Assembly (NCBI GenBank): GCA_007571275.1
Contig: RKRS01000091.1
Location: 1 to 8,093, forward strand
Source: Dehalococcoidia bacterium
GTDB lineage: Bacteria; Chloroflexota; Dehalococcoidia; Bin125
DNA: 8,093 nt
Direction of reading: 5' to 3'
The notes beneath the pieces were generated by a model, which worked only from the letters and a program-made list of their open reading frames with translations, ran no database searches and was not told the origin of the DNA. Made by a program: the position numbers and the translations under genes. Below, piece by piece: positions 1 through 5,993 of the stretch (within the stretch, counting starts at the first letter, position 1; the number at the start of each line of letters is the position of its first letter).

Positions 1-810
1 CTGTTGCATCGCGTCCGCTTCATCCACGGCGTCATTGTCGACCACGCCGCTGCTGCGAGCGTGGACTTCGTAACCGCCCAGCTCCTCTTTGCTGAGTCGC
101 TCGCCCATCGAGCGCTCAACCAACGGTGGTCCGCCCGCGAAGACCTGTGATGTACCTCGCACCATCACCGAGAAATGTGAAGCCGGCACCTCCGCCGCGG
201 GCAGCCCCGCGACCGAACCCAACGCCGCCGAGACCACCGGGACCTCAGCCATCAACCGACCCCAGCGCTCGGGCCAGAACAGCTCGGGCAGATAGGTGCG
301 ACCCATCTCTGCGGTCGCGCGGATGTCGCCGCCAAAACCGTCGATCAGACGGATCATCGGCATCTTCATCTCAATCGCCAGCGACTCGATGTGGCCGCTC
401 TTGTCGCCGCCGCTATGGATCCGCGCCTTGCCGCCGTGCTCCGACTCCGCCTGCGAGCCACTGCGCGGGCGCGAGGTGAAGTCGCCACCCGATACCGCAA
501 CTGGTCGTCCATCGATCCTGGCGGTGCCGATCACGGTCGCCGACGGATGGAAGCCGACCAGTTCCGTGTCGTCGTTGTAGTAGCCGGCGCCCGAGAGCAC
601 GCCACGTTCACGGAATGAGCCGCTATCAGTGAGCAGATCGATCCGCTCACGGACGGTCAGGTTGCCGCGCTCGTGCTGTTGCTGGACGCGCTCGGGGCCG
701 CCCATCTGCCTGGCCATCTCGCGCCGTCGCGCGATCTGCTCAATCTCCGATTGCCAGACAGCGCGCTGCGTTCTATCGCTCCCATTGCGCCCATCGCTTT
801 GTTCAGACAC
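1..810 (-). CDS. Acyl-CoA carboxylase carboxyltransferase (beta) subunit, 3' part cut by window edge
   Basis: Reading the minus strand from 810 to 1 gives 270 codons without a stop; the gene continues past the left edge. The family transfers the carboxyl group from biotin-BCCP to an acyl-CoA (acetyl-, propionyl-, methylcrotonyl- or geranyl-CoA type). Visible N-terminal hallmarks are an EIEQIARRREMARQMGGPERV helix (residues 22-42), HERGNLTVRERIDLL (46-60), SGGDFT (107-112), an oxyanion-type GFGGDIR (158-164), MVRGTSQVFAGGPPLV (216-231) and KEELGGYEVHARSSGVVD (241-258). Departures from the common pattern are GFGGDIR where SGGAR is usual and SVAGLPAAEVPA where a PCAGGAAY-like stretch is usual. 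There is also extra sequence around residues 115-138. The substrate therefore cannot be named. The GTG at 810 (VSEQSD) is the chosen start because it precedes the conserved helix and follows purine-rich GGGGCGAG, though the spacing is short. GTG codons at 858/855 and ATG at 717 are alternatives. It is divergent from the TauD-like gene. Confidence 0.88.
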   Translation of the reverse strand, partial: MSEQSDGRNGSDRTQRAVWQSEIEQIARRREMARQMGGPERVQQQHERGNLTVRERIDLLTDSGSFRERGVLSGAGYYNDDTELVGFHPSATVIGTARIDGRPVAVSGGDFTSRPRSGSQAESEHGGKARIHSGGDKSGHIESLAIEMKMPMIRLIDGFGGDIRATAEMGRTYLPELFWPERWGRLMAEVPVVSAALGSVAGLPAAEVPASHFSVMVRGTSQVFAGGPPLVERSMGERLSKEELGGYEVHARSSGVVDNDAVDEADAMQQ

Positions 811-887
811 CGCTCGCCCCAATCGTCGGATTCCGTTGGATTCAGTATCGCGCACCACTCGAGAGCGGCTGAGACGCAGCAACCCGC

Positions 888-917
888 GTTATCTTCATAC
901 CAAACACACGTTGCCAA
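888..917 (-). promoter_or_regulatory. Possible sigma-70-type promoter for the carboxyltransferase gene
   Basis: Within the 121 bp divergent spacer 811-931, the minus strand reads TTGGCA (917-912), 18 bases, then GATAAC (893-888). This would place a transcript start about 70 bases before the GTG at 810. The match is only moderate. No equally good promoter was found for the TauD-like gene on the plus strand. Confidence 0.25.
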
Positions 918-931
918 CTCTGAGGTACAAC

Positions 932-1744
932 ATGTCCACATCCGCCATCAGCATCACACCACTGACGCCAACCATTGGCGCGACCGTCTCCGGCGTCGAC
1001 CTGACCCAGCCGATCGACGAAGAAACGTTCCAGTTCATCCACGACGCCTGGATGGAGCATCTGGTCCTCTTCTTCCGCGACCAGCCGATGACGCCCGACC
1101 AGCACCTCACGTTCGGGCGTATGTTTGGCGATCTGCACATCCATCCGGCCGCGCCCTACGAGCACGGCAACCCGGAACTGATGCGGATTCACACCGACAA
1201 GGATTCGTTCCGCAACAACGGCGAGCGCTGGCACTCCGACGTCTCAGCCGACGGCGAGCCGCCGATGGCGTCGATCCTGCACATCCACAGCATCCCGAGC
1301 ATGGGCGGCGACACCTGCTGGTCGAACATGTACGCGGCCTGGGATGGACTCTCGCCGCAGATGCAGGCGCTGCTTGAGCCGCTGACCGCGCTGCACGCCT
1401 CCGACTACTCCGGCCGATACGGCGACCACAAGCCGCAGCGCGAATCGCCCAGCGCGGTTCACCCGATCGCGCGGACGCATCCGGTCACTGGCCGCAAGGC
1501 GCTATTCGTCAACGAGAGCTTCACCAAGCGGATCGTCGAGCTGCCTGTTGACGAAAGCAACGCGATCCTCAACTTCCTCTACGACCACGTCAAGAACGTC
1601 AACTTCCAGTGCCGCTTCCAATGGGATGCCAACTCGGTTGCCCTGTGGGACAACCGTTGCACCCAGCACATGGCGATCTGGGACTACTACCCAGAGTCCC
1701 GCGGCGGCATCCGCGTGACGATCAAGGGTGACAAACCCTTCTAG
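932..1744 (+). CDS. TauD/TfdA-family Fe(II)/2-oxoglutarate-dependent dioxygenase
   Basis: This 270-residue protein is close to the usual TauD length. The family couples oxidative decarboxylation of 2-oxoglutarate to hydroxylation of a substrate, often releasing sulfite, an alcohol or an aldehyde. The iron triad is readable: H101 and D103 in WHSDVS, and H246 in WDNRCTQHMA. R257 and R261 (RGGIR) lie 11 and 15 residues after the last His, exactly as the 2-oxoglutarate and sulfonate-side arginines do in E. coli TauD. H71 (LHIHP) matches TauD His70, but the following Tyr of TauD (HPVY) is Ala here (HPAA), so taurine is doubtful as substrate. The ATG at 932 is preferred over the in-frame ATG at 629, because GAGG at 922-925 lies six bases upstream and the TauD homology (ITPLTPTIGATVSGVDL) begins there. 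The extra upstream codons read antisense through the carboxyltransferase. The gene converges on the hydrolase with a 25 bp gap. Confidence 0.93.
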   Translation: MSTSAISITPLTPTIGATVSGVDLTQPIDEETFQFIHDAWMEHLVLFFRDQPMTPDQHLTFGRMFGDLHIHPAAPYEHGNPELMRIHTDKDSFRNNGERWHSDVSADGEPPMASILHIHSIPSMGGDTCWSNMYAAWDGLSPQMQALLEPLTALHASDYSGRYGDHKPQRESPSAVHPIARTHPVTGRKALFVNESFTKRIVELPVDESNAILNFLYDHVKNVNFQCRFQWDANSVALWDNRCTQHMAIWDYYPESRGGIRVTIKGDKPF

Positions 1745-1769
1745 CGCCCGACTTGGCCGGTCGATTGTG

Positions 1770-2810
1770 CTATCCCGATATCGCCAAGGCCGCCAGATCG
1801 CGGGCGGTGTCGCGCGAGACGTCGGTGCAGGCCATCGGAAAGACCTCCGTGCCGTGGATCGTGCCCATGACCTGGCGACAGCGAGCCGGCACGCCAGCCT
1901 CGAGCAGCAACCGGTAGTAGGCGATCCCTTCGTCGCGGAGTGGATCGCATTCGTTCACCGAGATCACGGTCGAGGGCAGGCCGACCACATCCTCCGTTGA
2001 AGCGAACAACGGCCAGGCCAGCGGATCCTGCGCCTCGAAGGCGTCCCAGCCGTAGCCCATCGCACCGTTGTTGTGATGCAGATCGAGCAGGATGCCATTG
2101 TTCTCGGTGGACGAAGGCAGGTCGTCGCGCGGCCAGCTGCCGGCGATGTATGGGCAGAGCGCATACAGACCCTGCACCAGGCCGATATCGCCGTCGCGGA
2201 GCAGCTTCATCCCGCTCGCCAACGTCAGATTGCCGCCGCCCGATTCGCCGGCGATGATGATCCGTGAGGCGTCGATGCCCAGCGACTCCGCATGCTCCGA
2301 CACCCAGCGCAGGCCCGAGACGCAATCGTTCAGCCCGCCTGGATATGGCACGACCTCCGGCGCCGACGAAGCGACCACACTGTTACGGAAGTCGACCATC
2401 GCCACTGCGACACCGTTCTGGGCGATGATCCGTCCCCAAGCCTTGTAGTTGGGGTCGTAGCAGGACATCTGCGCCATCCCGCCGCCGTGGATGTAATAGA
2501 CGCAGGGCAGCGGCTCGTCCGACTCAGGTCGAATCAGCTGAATGTTGATCGTGTTGCCGTCCGGCGACGAGGTGAAGGTTTCCGTCGTGATCGTCAGGCC
2601 ATCCGAAGGCGCGATCTCCTCGGTGTCGCACATCGCCAGGAAGGCTTGTAGTCCAGCGAGCTGCGCCCGCGCCTCCTCCGAGTTCGCGCGCGCAATCACT
2701 TCCTCGCGGTTCGCCGCATCCGGGCTACCGATGGCGTCGAGTCCACCGAAAATGGCCTTAATCCGCGGGTCAATGCGTGGGTCTTCCGAAATCTTGGTCA
2801 TCGTCGCCAT
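1770..2810 (-). CDS. Alpha/beta hydrolase, hormone-sensitive-lipase (family IV) esterase type
   Basis: A 346-residue serine hydrolase, probably cytoplasmic because no signal peptide is seen. HGGG at 108-111 is the oxyanion motif of the bacterial hormone-sensitive-lipase family. The nucleophile is S190 in GESGGG (GDSAGG is the more common form). The acid is D289 in NECDPLRDEG and the base is H319 in TIHGTEVF. About 90 N-terminal residues before the core strands would form the cap. The family hydrolyses carboxyl esters of short to medium chains, or amide- and lactone-like bonds; the substrate here is unknown. Two starts are close together: ATG 2810 with ACAGG directly against it, and ATG 2801, for which the same AGG sits at a better distance of nine bases. 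The true product may therefore be 343 residues. The gene is divergent from phyH across a 121 bp spacer with an inverted repeat, suggesting shared control, and converges on the TauD-like gene. Confidence 0.93.
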   Translation of the reverse strand: MATMTKISEDPRIDPRIKAIFGGLDAIGSPDAANREEVIARANSEEARAQLAGLQAFLAMCDTEEIAPSDGLTITTETFTSSPDGNTINIQLIRPESDEPLPCVYYIHGGGMAQMSCYDPNYKAWGRIIAQNGVAVAMVDFRNSVVASSAPEVVPYPGGLNDCVSGLRWVSEHAESLGIDASRIIIAGESGGGNLTLASGMKLLRDGDIGLVQGLYALCPYIAGSWPRDDLPSSTENNGILLDLHHNNGAMGYGWDAFEAQDPLAWPLFASTEDVVGLPSTVISVNECDPLRDEGIAYYRLLLEAGVPARCRQVMGTIHGTEVFPMACTDVSRDTARDLAALAISG

Positions 2811-2837
2811 CCTGTCACTGCGAGCAGACCGTGGCCT

Positions 2838-2889
2838 GCGATTGAGAATCAGTCTCGCCGAACGCTAGCATCTTCTTATTCTCAATCGC
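2838..2889. promoter_or_regulatory. Perfect 12 bp inverted repeat in the hydrolase/phyH divergent spacer (likely operator)
   Basis: GCGATTGAGAAT at 2838-2849 and its exact reverse complement ATTCTCAATCGC at 2878-2889 flank 28 bases. The arm centres are 40 bp apart, about four helical turns, so both arms face the same side of the DNA. Each arm is also nearly symmetric in itself (GATT-GAG-AATC at 2840-2850; TATT-CTC-AATC at 2877-2887), which would suit one regulator dimer per arm. Possible plus-strand promoter elements overlap it (TTGAGA 2842-2847 with TAGCAT 2866-2871, or TTCTTA 2873-2878 with TAGACT 2897-2902), so binding could block initiation. The regulator is not in this window. A long-loop RNA hairpin is less likely because neither side has a terminator-like T run. 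Confidence 0.55.
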
Positions 2890-2931
2890 CCAACACTAGA
2901 CTGCGCGTGTCTGGTAAGAAAGGAGACAGCG

Positions 2932-3837
2932 ATGAACATCGCTGAGCTGGGCAGCTCGCCCAATGCCGACCCACTGGTCAAGACAATTATCGAGCATGAC
3001 CTGACCCGGCACATCGTTGAGCTGGACGCCTACGGCTTCACGGTCATTCCGCCCGAGAAGCTGGGAACACCGCCCGACTTCGCCGAACGTCTGCGTAACT
3101 CCATTCTCAATACCTACGAACGCCGCCACGGCGTCGAGGTCGGTGATTGGCGCACGGCTGATCTGCCCACCCCGAACGAGCGCGCCTGGGAGCTGGTGGG
3201 GGAAGATGACGTCATTACTGAGGCTGTGCTGAATCCGGTGGTGCTGACCATGGCCCGCTGGCACTGCGGCCAGAGCGCCATCTTGGGCGGGACGTCGTCG
3301 ATCATCAAGCCGCCGCACGAGAAGAACTACCTCGCGATCCACAACGACACGCACGGCGTGCCGCCGCCCCAGGCCGCGTACACCCATCTGGTCAACACGA
3401 GTTGGGTGCTGACCGACTACGCCGATCGCGACGACGGACCGACCGTATTCGTGCCTGGCTCGCACCGCTGGGGGCGCGCGCCAGCGCCGCACGAGACCAA
3501 GTTCTGGGAATGGGAAGGCGAAGACAGGCTCTTCGAACCCGTGCCGATCGAGGCCAAGGCCGGCTCACTCGCCGTTTGGGGCGGCAATACTTGGCACGGC
3601 GCGATGAATCGCAACAGCACCGGCCTGCGGGTGACGATGGTGCTCGTCTGGCTTCGCTCGTACATGCAGCGCCTGAGCATGTGGGGCGAAAGCGCCGTCT
3701 CGCCGGAACGGCTCGAGCGCTACCCCGAGCTGCACAAAATTCTCGGTTACGACCATCCCTATCCATTCCGCGACTACGTCGACAAACCAGACAAGATCGC
3801 GGACATGATCGCGCCTGGACAGGATCAATTCGCATGA
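2932..3837 (+). CDS. Phytanoyl-CoA dioxygenase (PhyH) family Fe(II)/2-oxoglutarate oxygenase
   Basis: A 301-residue protein of the PhyH superfamily, which hydroxylates diverse small molecules and acyl-CoAs with 2-oxoglutarate as co-substrate. The metal triad is visible as H137-N-D139 (AIHNDTHG) and H222 (NTWHGAMN). R233 (GLRVTMV) is the expected 2-oxoglutarate-binding arginine. The DDGPTVFVPGSHRWGR stretch (167-182) and the GSLAVWGGNTWHG strand (211-223) are typical of the family fold. The start is well supported by AAGGAGA at 2920-2926, five bases before the ATG. The stop codon lies inside the start of the ABM gene (ATGA at 3834-3837), so the two are almost certainly co-translated. Bacterial family members act on many substrates and sequence alone does not identify this one; phytanoyl-CoA itself is unlikely to be the natural substrate. 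Confidence 0.93.
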   Translation: MNIAELGSSPNADPLVKTIIEHDLTRHIVELDAYGFTVIPPEKLGTPPDFAERLRNSILNTYERRHGVEVGDWRTADLPTPNERAWELVGEDDVITEAVLNPVVLTMARWHCGQSAILGGTSSIIKPPHEKNYLAIHNDTHGVPPPQAAYTHLVNTSWVLTDYADRDDGPTVFVPGSHRWGRAPAPHETKFWEWEGEDRLFEPVPIEAKAGSLAVWGGNTWHGAMNRNSTGLRVTMVLVWLRSYMQRLSMWGESAVSPERLERYPELHKILGYDHPYPFRDYVDKPDKIADMIAPGQDQFA

Positions 3838-4151
3838 TCGCCATCTGGGTCAAAGTCCGAGTCAAGCGCGACGATCTCGATCGTTTTCTCCATGCGATCG
3901 AGGTCGATGCGCTCGGCTCCGAACGCGATGAACCAGGTTGCCACCGCTTCAACGTCCTGCAGGATGCCAGTGACGAGCTCGTCTACTACTTCTATGAGGT
4001 CTATGAGGACGAGGCGGCGCTCGATGCACATCGCGCCGCGCCGCACTATGCCGTCTGGGCCGCAGCTGCGGACACGCTCGACGGTGACATCGAGATCACG
4101 AGAACCTCAACGGTCTTCCCGTCCGATCCGGCGTACTGGTCGAAGGATTGA
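3834..4151 (+). CDS. ABM-domain small monooxygenase-like protein (LsrG/YgiN type)
   Basis: A 105-residue single-domain protein of the antibiotic biosynthesis monooxygenase (dimeric ferredoxin-like) fold. The sequence follows the family pattern: an opening strand (IAIWVKVRVK, 2-11), EPGCHRFNVLQD (33-44), YYFYEVYEDEAALDAHRAAPHYAVW (51-75) and a closing strand ITRTSTVF (88-95). The EVY.DE.A...H...PHY signature is shared with YgiN (quinol/quinone monooxygenase) and LsrG (autoinducer-2 phosphate processing). Members need no metal or cofactor, and act as oxygenases, isomerases or stress-related quinone enzymes. The ATG overlaps the phyH stop by four bases (ATGA), and no separate strong ribosome site is needed. 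A role in processing the PhyH product, or in dealing with a reactive by-product, is an inference from this coupling. Confidence 0.9.
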   Translation: MIAIWVKVRVKRDDLDRFLHAIEVDALGSERDEPGCHRFNVLQDASDELVYYFYEVYEDEAALDAHRAAPHYAVWAAAADTLDGDIEITRTSTVFPSDPAYWSKD

Positions 4152-4229
4152 ACCGCAGCGAGAACAACCAACGTTCCCCGGCGTCCACGAGCAGTCAGGC
4201 ACTCGCTGAGCTACCAGGACGTCAACAGG

Positions 4230-4305
4230 TGGTGGCCCCAACGGGATTCGAACCCGTGCTACCAGCTTGAAAGGCTGGCGTCCTAGGCCTCTAGACGATG
4301 GGGCC
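4230..4305 (-). tRNA. trnE(UUC): tRNA-Glu (anticodon UUC), CCA encoded
   Basis: The minus strand from 4305 to 4230 folds as a complete tRNA. The acceptor arms GGCCCCA (4305-4299) and TGGGGCC (4240-4234) pair fully. The anticodon stem CCAGC/GCTGG encloses loop CTTTCAA with anticodon TTC. The T arm ACGGG-TTCGAAT-CCCGT is perfect. The discriminator is A at 4233, followed by genome-encoded CCA at 4232-4230. A TAAACT -10-like hexamer on the minus strand (4322-4317) sits 11 bases before the mature 5' end, so it may have its own promoter. It could also be reached by read-through from the aminotransferase, whose stop is 60 bp upstream on the same strand. Confidence 0.97.
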
Positions 4306-4365
4306 GACCAGTCCTCAGTTTACACGGCCAGGCGTCCGCAACCCCTAACACGCGGAGCGGGCCTG

Positions 4366-5550
4366 TCAGCCTGTCAACTCCGACATCGCGGCGGCAAAGC
4401 CGGGAGCCGCGCCCTCCAGATCGCGCTGCTCGACGCAGTAGGAGACACGGAAGTAACCCGAGATGCCAAAGCCGCGACCAGGTACGACCAGCACGCCGTG
4501 CCGCTGCAACGCCTCTACCAGCTGCATCTCATCGGCCACCGGAGACTTGGGGAACATGTAGAACGCGCCCTCCGGCTTGCGCACGTCGTAGCCGGCCGAT
4601 CGCAACACCCCATACAGATAGTCGCGCTTTTGCTGATAATCCGACGTATCAATCGTCACGGTCTGCAAGCCGCTCACCAAATGCTGCATCAACGCCGGCG
4701 CGTTGACGAAACCCAGCGTGCGATTGCAGAAGATCAACGCGTTCATCAGCTCGCCGCCATCGTCGTAGTCGGGATGCAACGCGATGTAGCCAATCCGCTC
4801 GCCTGGCAGGGCGAGGTCCTTGGCATGCGAGGTCACCGTGATCGTCCGCTCGTAGACCAGCTGCGGGAACGGATACTGATGCTCGTCAAACAGGATCTTT
4901 CGGTATGGCTCGTCGCTGACCAGATAGATCTCGCTACCGAACTCAGCTGACTTCCGCTGCAGCAACCTGGCGATGGCCTCGATCGCCGAACCCGGGTACA
5001 TCGCGCCCGAGGGATTGTTTGGCGAGTTGAGGATGACCAGCCTGGTGCGTGGCGACAGTTTCGCGGCCAAATCGTCCAGGTCGGGCATGAAGTCATCGTC
5101 GCAGTCAACGAGCACCGCGCGCGCGCCGTGGTTCTGGGCGTAGAAGAGATACTCGACGAAGAACGGCGTCAGAATCACGATTTCGTCGTCACGATTGCAG
5201 ACTGAGTGGATCACAACGTTCAGCGCGGCGGCGGCGCCGACGGTCATCACGACGTGCCCGGCGCCGTATGCGAGTCCGGTTTCCTCAGCGAGTGCGTCGG
5301 CCACGGCCTGGCGCGTCTCAACATAGCCGGCGTTGGGCATGTAACGATGCGCGCCCGGTTGGCGGTCGTCGACAAAGCGACGCAGCGCATCGAAGAACTG
5401 TGGCGGCGGCTCGATAATCGGATTGCCCAGCGAGAGGTCGAATACGTTCTCAGCGCCACGCTCCTGGCGCAAGACAATGCCCAACTCGAACATCTTCCGC
5501 ACCCACGAGCTACCCTCCATCGCCTGCGCTATCTCTGCCGCAATCGCCAT
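4366..5550 (-). CDS. PLP-dependent class I/II aminotransferase (aspartate aminotransferase-like subgroup)
   Basis: With the ATG at 5550 the protein has 394 residues, the normal length for fold-type I aminotransferases. The frame opens further upstream (ATG 5682). However, GGAGG lies five bases before 5550, the N-terminus MAIAAEIAQAMEGSSWVRKMFE matches the family's usual opening, and the extra 44 codons run into a repeat. Readable active-site features are FDLSLGNPIIEPPP (37-50), GAAAALNV phosphate-binding loop (105-112), NSPNNPSG (175-182), SDEPYRK with D213 and Y216, the Schiff-base lysine K244 in SHAKDLALPGERIGY, and R368 in FRVSYC for the substrate carboxylate. ALIFCNRTLGFVNAPALMQ (271-289) is characteristic of the subgroup often annotated as pyridoxal phosphate-dependent or aspartate aminotransferase. 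It moves amino groups from an amino acid to a 2-oxo acid; the donor is not determinable here. It lies upstream of tRNA-Glu on the same strand. Confidence 0.94.
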   Translation of the reverse strand: MAIAAEIAQAMEGSSWVRKMFELGIVLRQERGAENVFDLSLGNPIIEPPPQFFDALRRFVDDRQPGAHRYMPNAGYVETRQAVADALAEETGLAYGAGHVVMTVGAAAALNVVIHSVCNRDDEIVILTPFFVEYLFYAQNHGARAVLVDCDDDFMPDLDDLAAKLSPRTRLVILNSPNNPSGAMYPGSAIEAIARLLQRKSAEFGSEIYLVSDEPYRKILFDEHQYPFPQLVYERTITVTSHAKDLALPGERIGYIALHPDYDDGGELMNALIFCNRTLGFVNAPALMQHLVSGLQTVTIDTSDYQQKRDYLYGVLRSAGYDVRKPEGAFYMFPKSPVADEMQLVEALQRHGVLVVPGRGFGISGYFRVSYCVEQRDLEGAAPGFAAAMSELTG

Positions 5551-5660
5551 CGTGCCCTCCGCTTCGCCTCGCTCAAACTCGTTGCAGGCTACTCCAGCAC
5601 TGCTCCCAGCAATTTCCGACTGTACGCGCCGATCTCGTTGCGAATCCGGCGAACCCCAGG

Positions 5661-5728
5661 GAGACGCTAAAACTCTTCCCAAATCTCCCCCGCTGGGGGA
5701 GATGCCGTCAGGCAGAGGGGGCTTCCCC
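5661..5728 (+). repeat. Hairpin-rich intergenic repeat, copy 1
   Basis: 68 bp, identical to 5860-5927 except at two positions (T5668 versus C5867, T5708 versus C5907). It contains three adjacent stem-loops: ATCTCCCCC/GGGGGAGAT with a three-base loop (5683-5703), TGCC/GGCA (5703-5714), and GAGGGG/CCCCTC with loop GCTT (5715-5730). It lies in the leader side of the aminotransferase gene. It looks like a dispersed, non-coding, palindromic genomic repeat. Confidence 0.85.
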
Positions 5729-5764
5729 TCGCATCACCGAAATATCCCCAGTCGCCACTCGTCA

Positions 5765-5820
5765 GAAGCCCCCTCAGTCACTTCGTGACAGCTCCCCCAA
5801 TGGGGGAGCTCTGTCCCGGA
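5765..5820 (-). repeat. Diverged inverted relative of the hairpin repeat
   Basis: Read on the minus strand it has the same order as copies 1 and 2: a C-run/G-run stem (AGCTCCCCC 5790-5798 with GGGGGAGCT 5802-5810, loop AAT), a middle stem (GTCAC 5777-5781 with GTGAC 5785-5789, loop TTC), then GAGGGGGCTTC (rc of 5766-5776). The stem sequences differ from copies 1 and 2 but pairing is kept, so the fold rather than the exact bases seems conserved. The outer boundaries are approximate. Confidence 0.7.
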
Positions 5821-5859
5821 AAATTTGCGGCGATTCTCCTCACTCGCCCTCTCTAGGGA

Positions 5860-5927
5860 GAGACGCCAAAACTCTTCCCAAATCTCCCCCGCTGGGGGAG
5901 ATGCCGCCAGGCAGAGGGGGCTTCCCC
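5860..5927 (+). repeat. Hairpin-rich intergenic repeat, copy 2
   Basis: Direct copy of 5661-5728, 199 bp downstream, 66 of 68 positions the same. The two differences lie in a linker (position 8) and in the loop of the middle stem, so no stem is broken. The third stem here is GGGGG/CCCCC with loop CTT (5916-5928). Similarity extends a few bases leftwards (AGGGAG in both, with a 2-base length difference). It precedes ktrB. Confidence 0.85.
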
Positions 5928-5993
5928 CAGTTATGACCTCTCAATCACCAGTGGTGGCCTGTGGAGGCATACACTCCCACCTGGAGGCTGTGG

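Larger units (their letters stand above)
5551..5993. other. 443 bp intergenic region between divergent aminotransferase and ktrB genes
   Basis: Apart from the three hairpin repeats, this stretch contains no coding frame with recognisable content, and no convincing -35/-10 pair was found for either gene. Both flanking genes point away from it, so the hairpins cannot be ordinary terminators for these genes. Unless promoters lie inside the gap on the gene-proximal side, one or more repeats are transcribed in a 5' leader. No c-di-AMP (ydaO-type) riboswitch pattern, often found before ktr genes, could be recognised. Confidence 0.7.

Noticed and set aside
369..380. TCTCAATCGCC match to the right arm of the 2838-2889 inverted repeat
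   Set aside because: It lies deep in the carboxyltransferase coding sequence (residues of the AIEMK region) and is not paired with a second arm; treated as chance.
629..931. 101-codon N-terminal extension of the TauD-like protein
   Set aside because: It reads antisense through the carboxyltransferase, is Arg/Ser-rich and has no homology; GAGG and the domain start support 932.
1745..1769. Small CGAC/GTCG hairpin between the convergent TauD-like and hydrolase genes
   Set aside because: Only four base pairs and no T run on either strand; not enough to call a bidirectional terminator.
3402..3833. Upstream extension of the ABM frame (249 codons in total from 3402)
   Set aside because: The first 144 codons overlap phyH in another frame and are Arg-rich without homology; the ABM fold begins exactly at the ATG at 3834.
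4230..4305. tRNA as an integration (att) site
   Set aside because: No duplicated tRNA 3' end, integrase or foreign-looking DNA is present in the window.
4267..4950. Long plus-strand reading frame (227 codons) opposite the aminotransferase
   Set aside because: It is antisense to a well-conserved PLP enzyme, has no recognisable domain and has an Arg/His/Ala-rich composition typical of shadow frames in GC-rich DNA; it also begins within the tRNA.
5551..5660. Possible T-box or other riboswitch in the aminotransferase leader
   Set aside because: No T-box sequence (GGTGG-type antiterminator box) or other known aptamer core could be found.
5551..5682. 44-codon N-terminal extension of the aminotransferase
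   Set aside because: No ribosome site at 5682, the extension enters repeat copy 1, and GGAGG plus family length support the start at 5550.
5661..5928. CRISPR array
   Set aside because: Only two direct copies 199 bp apart, a repeat that is too long, and no regular spacers or cas genes.
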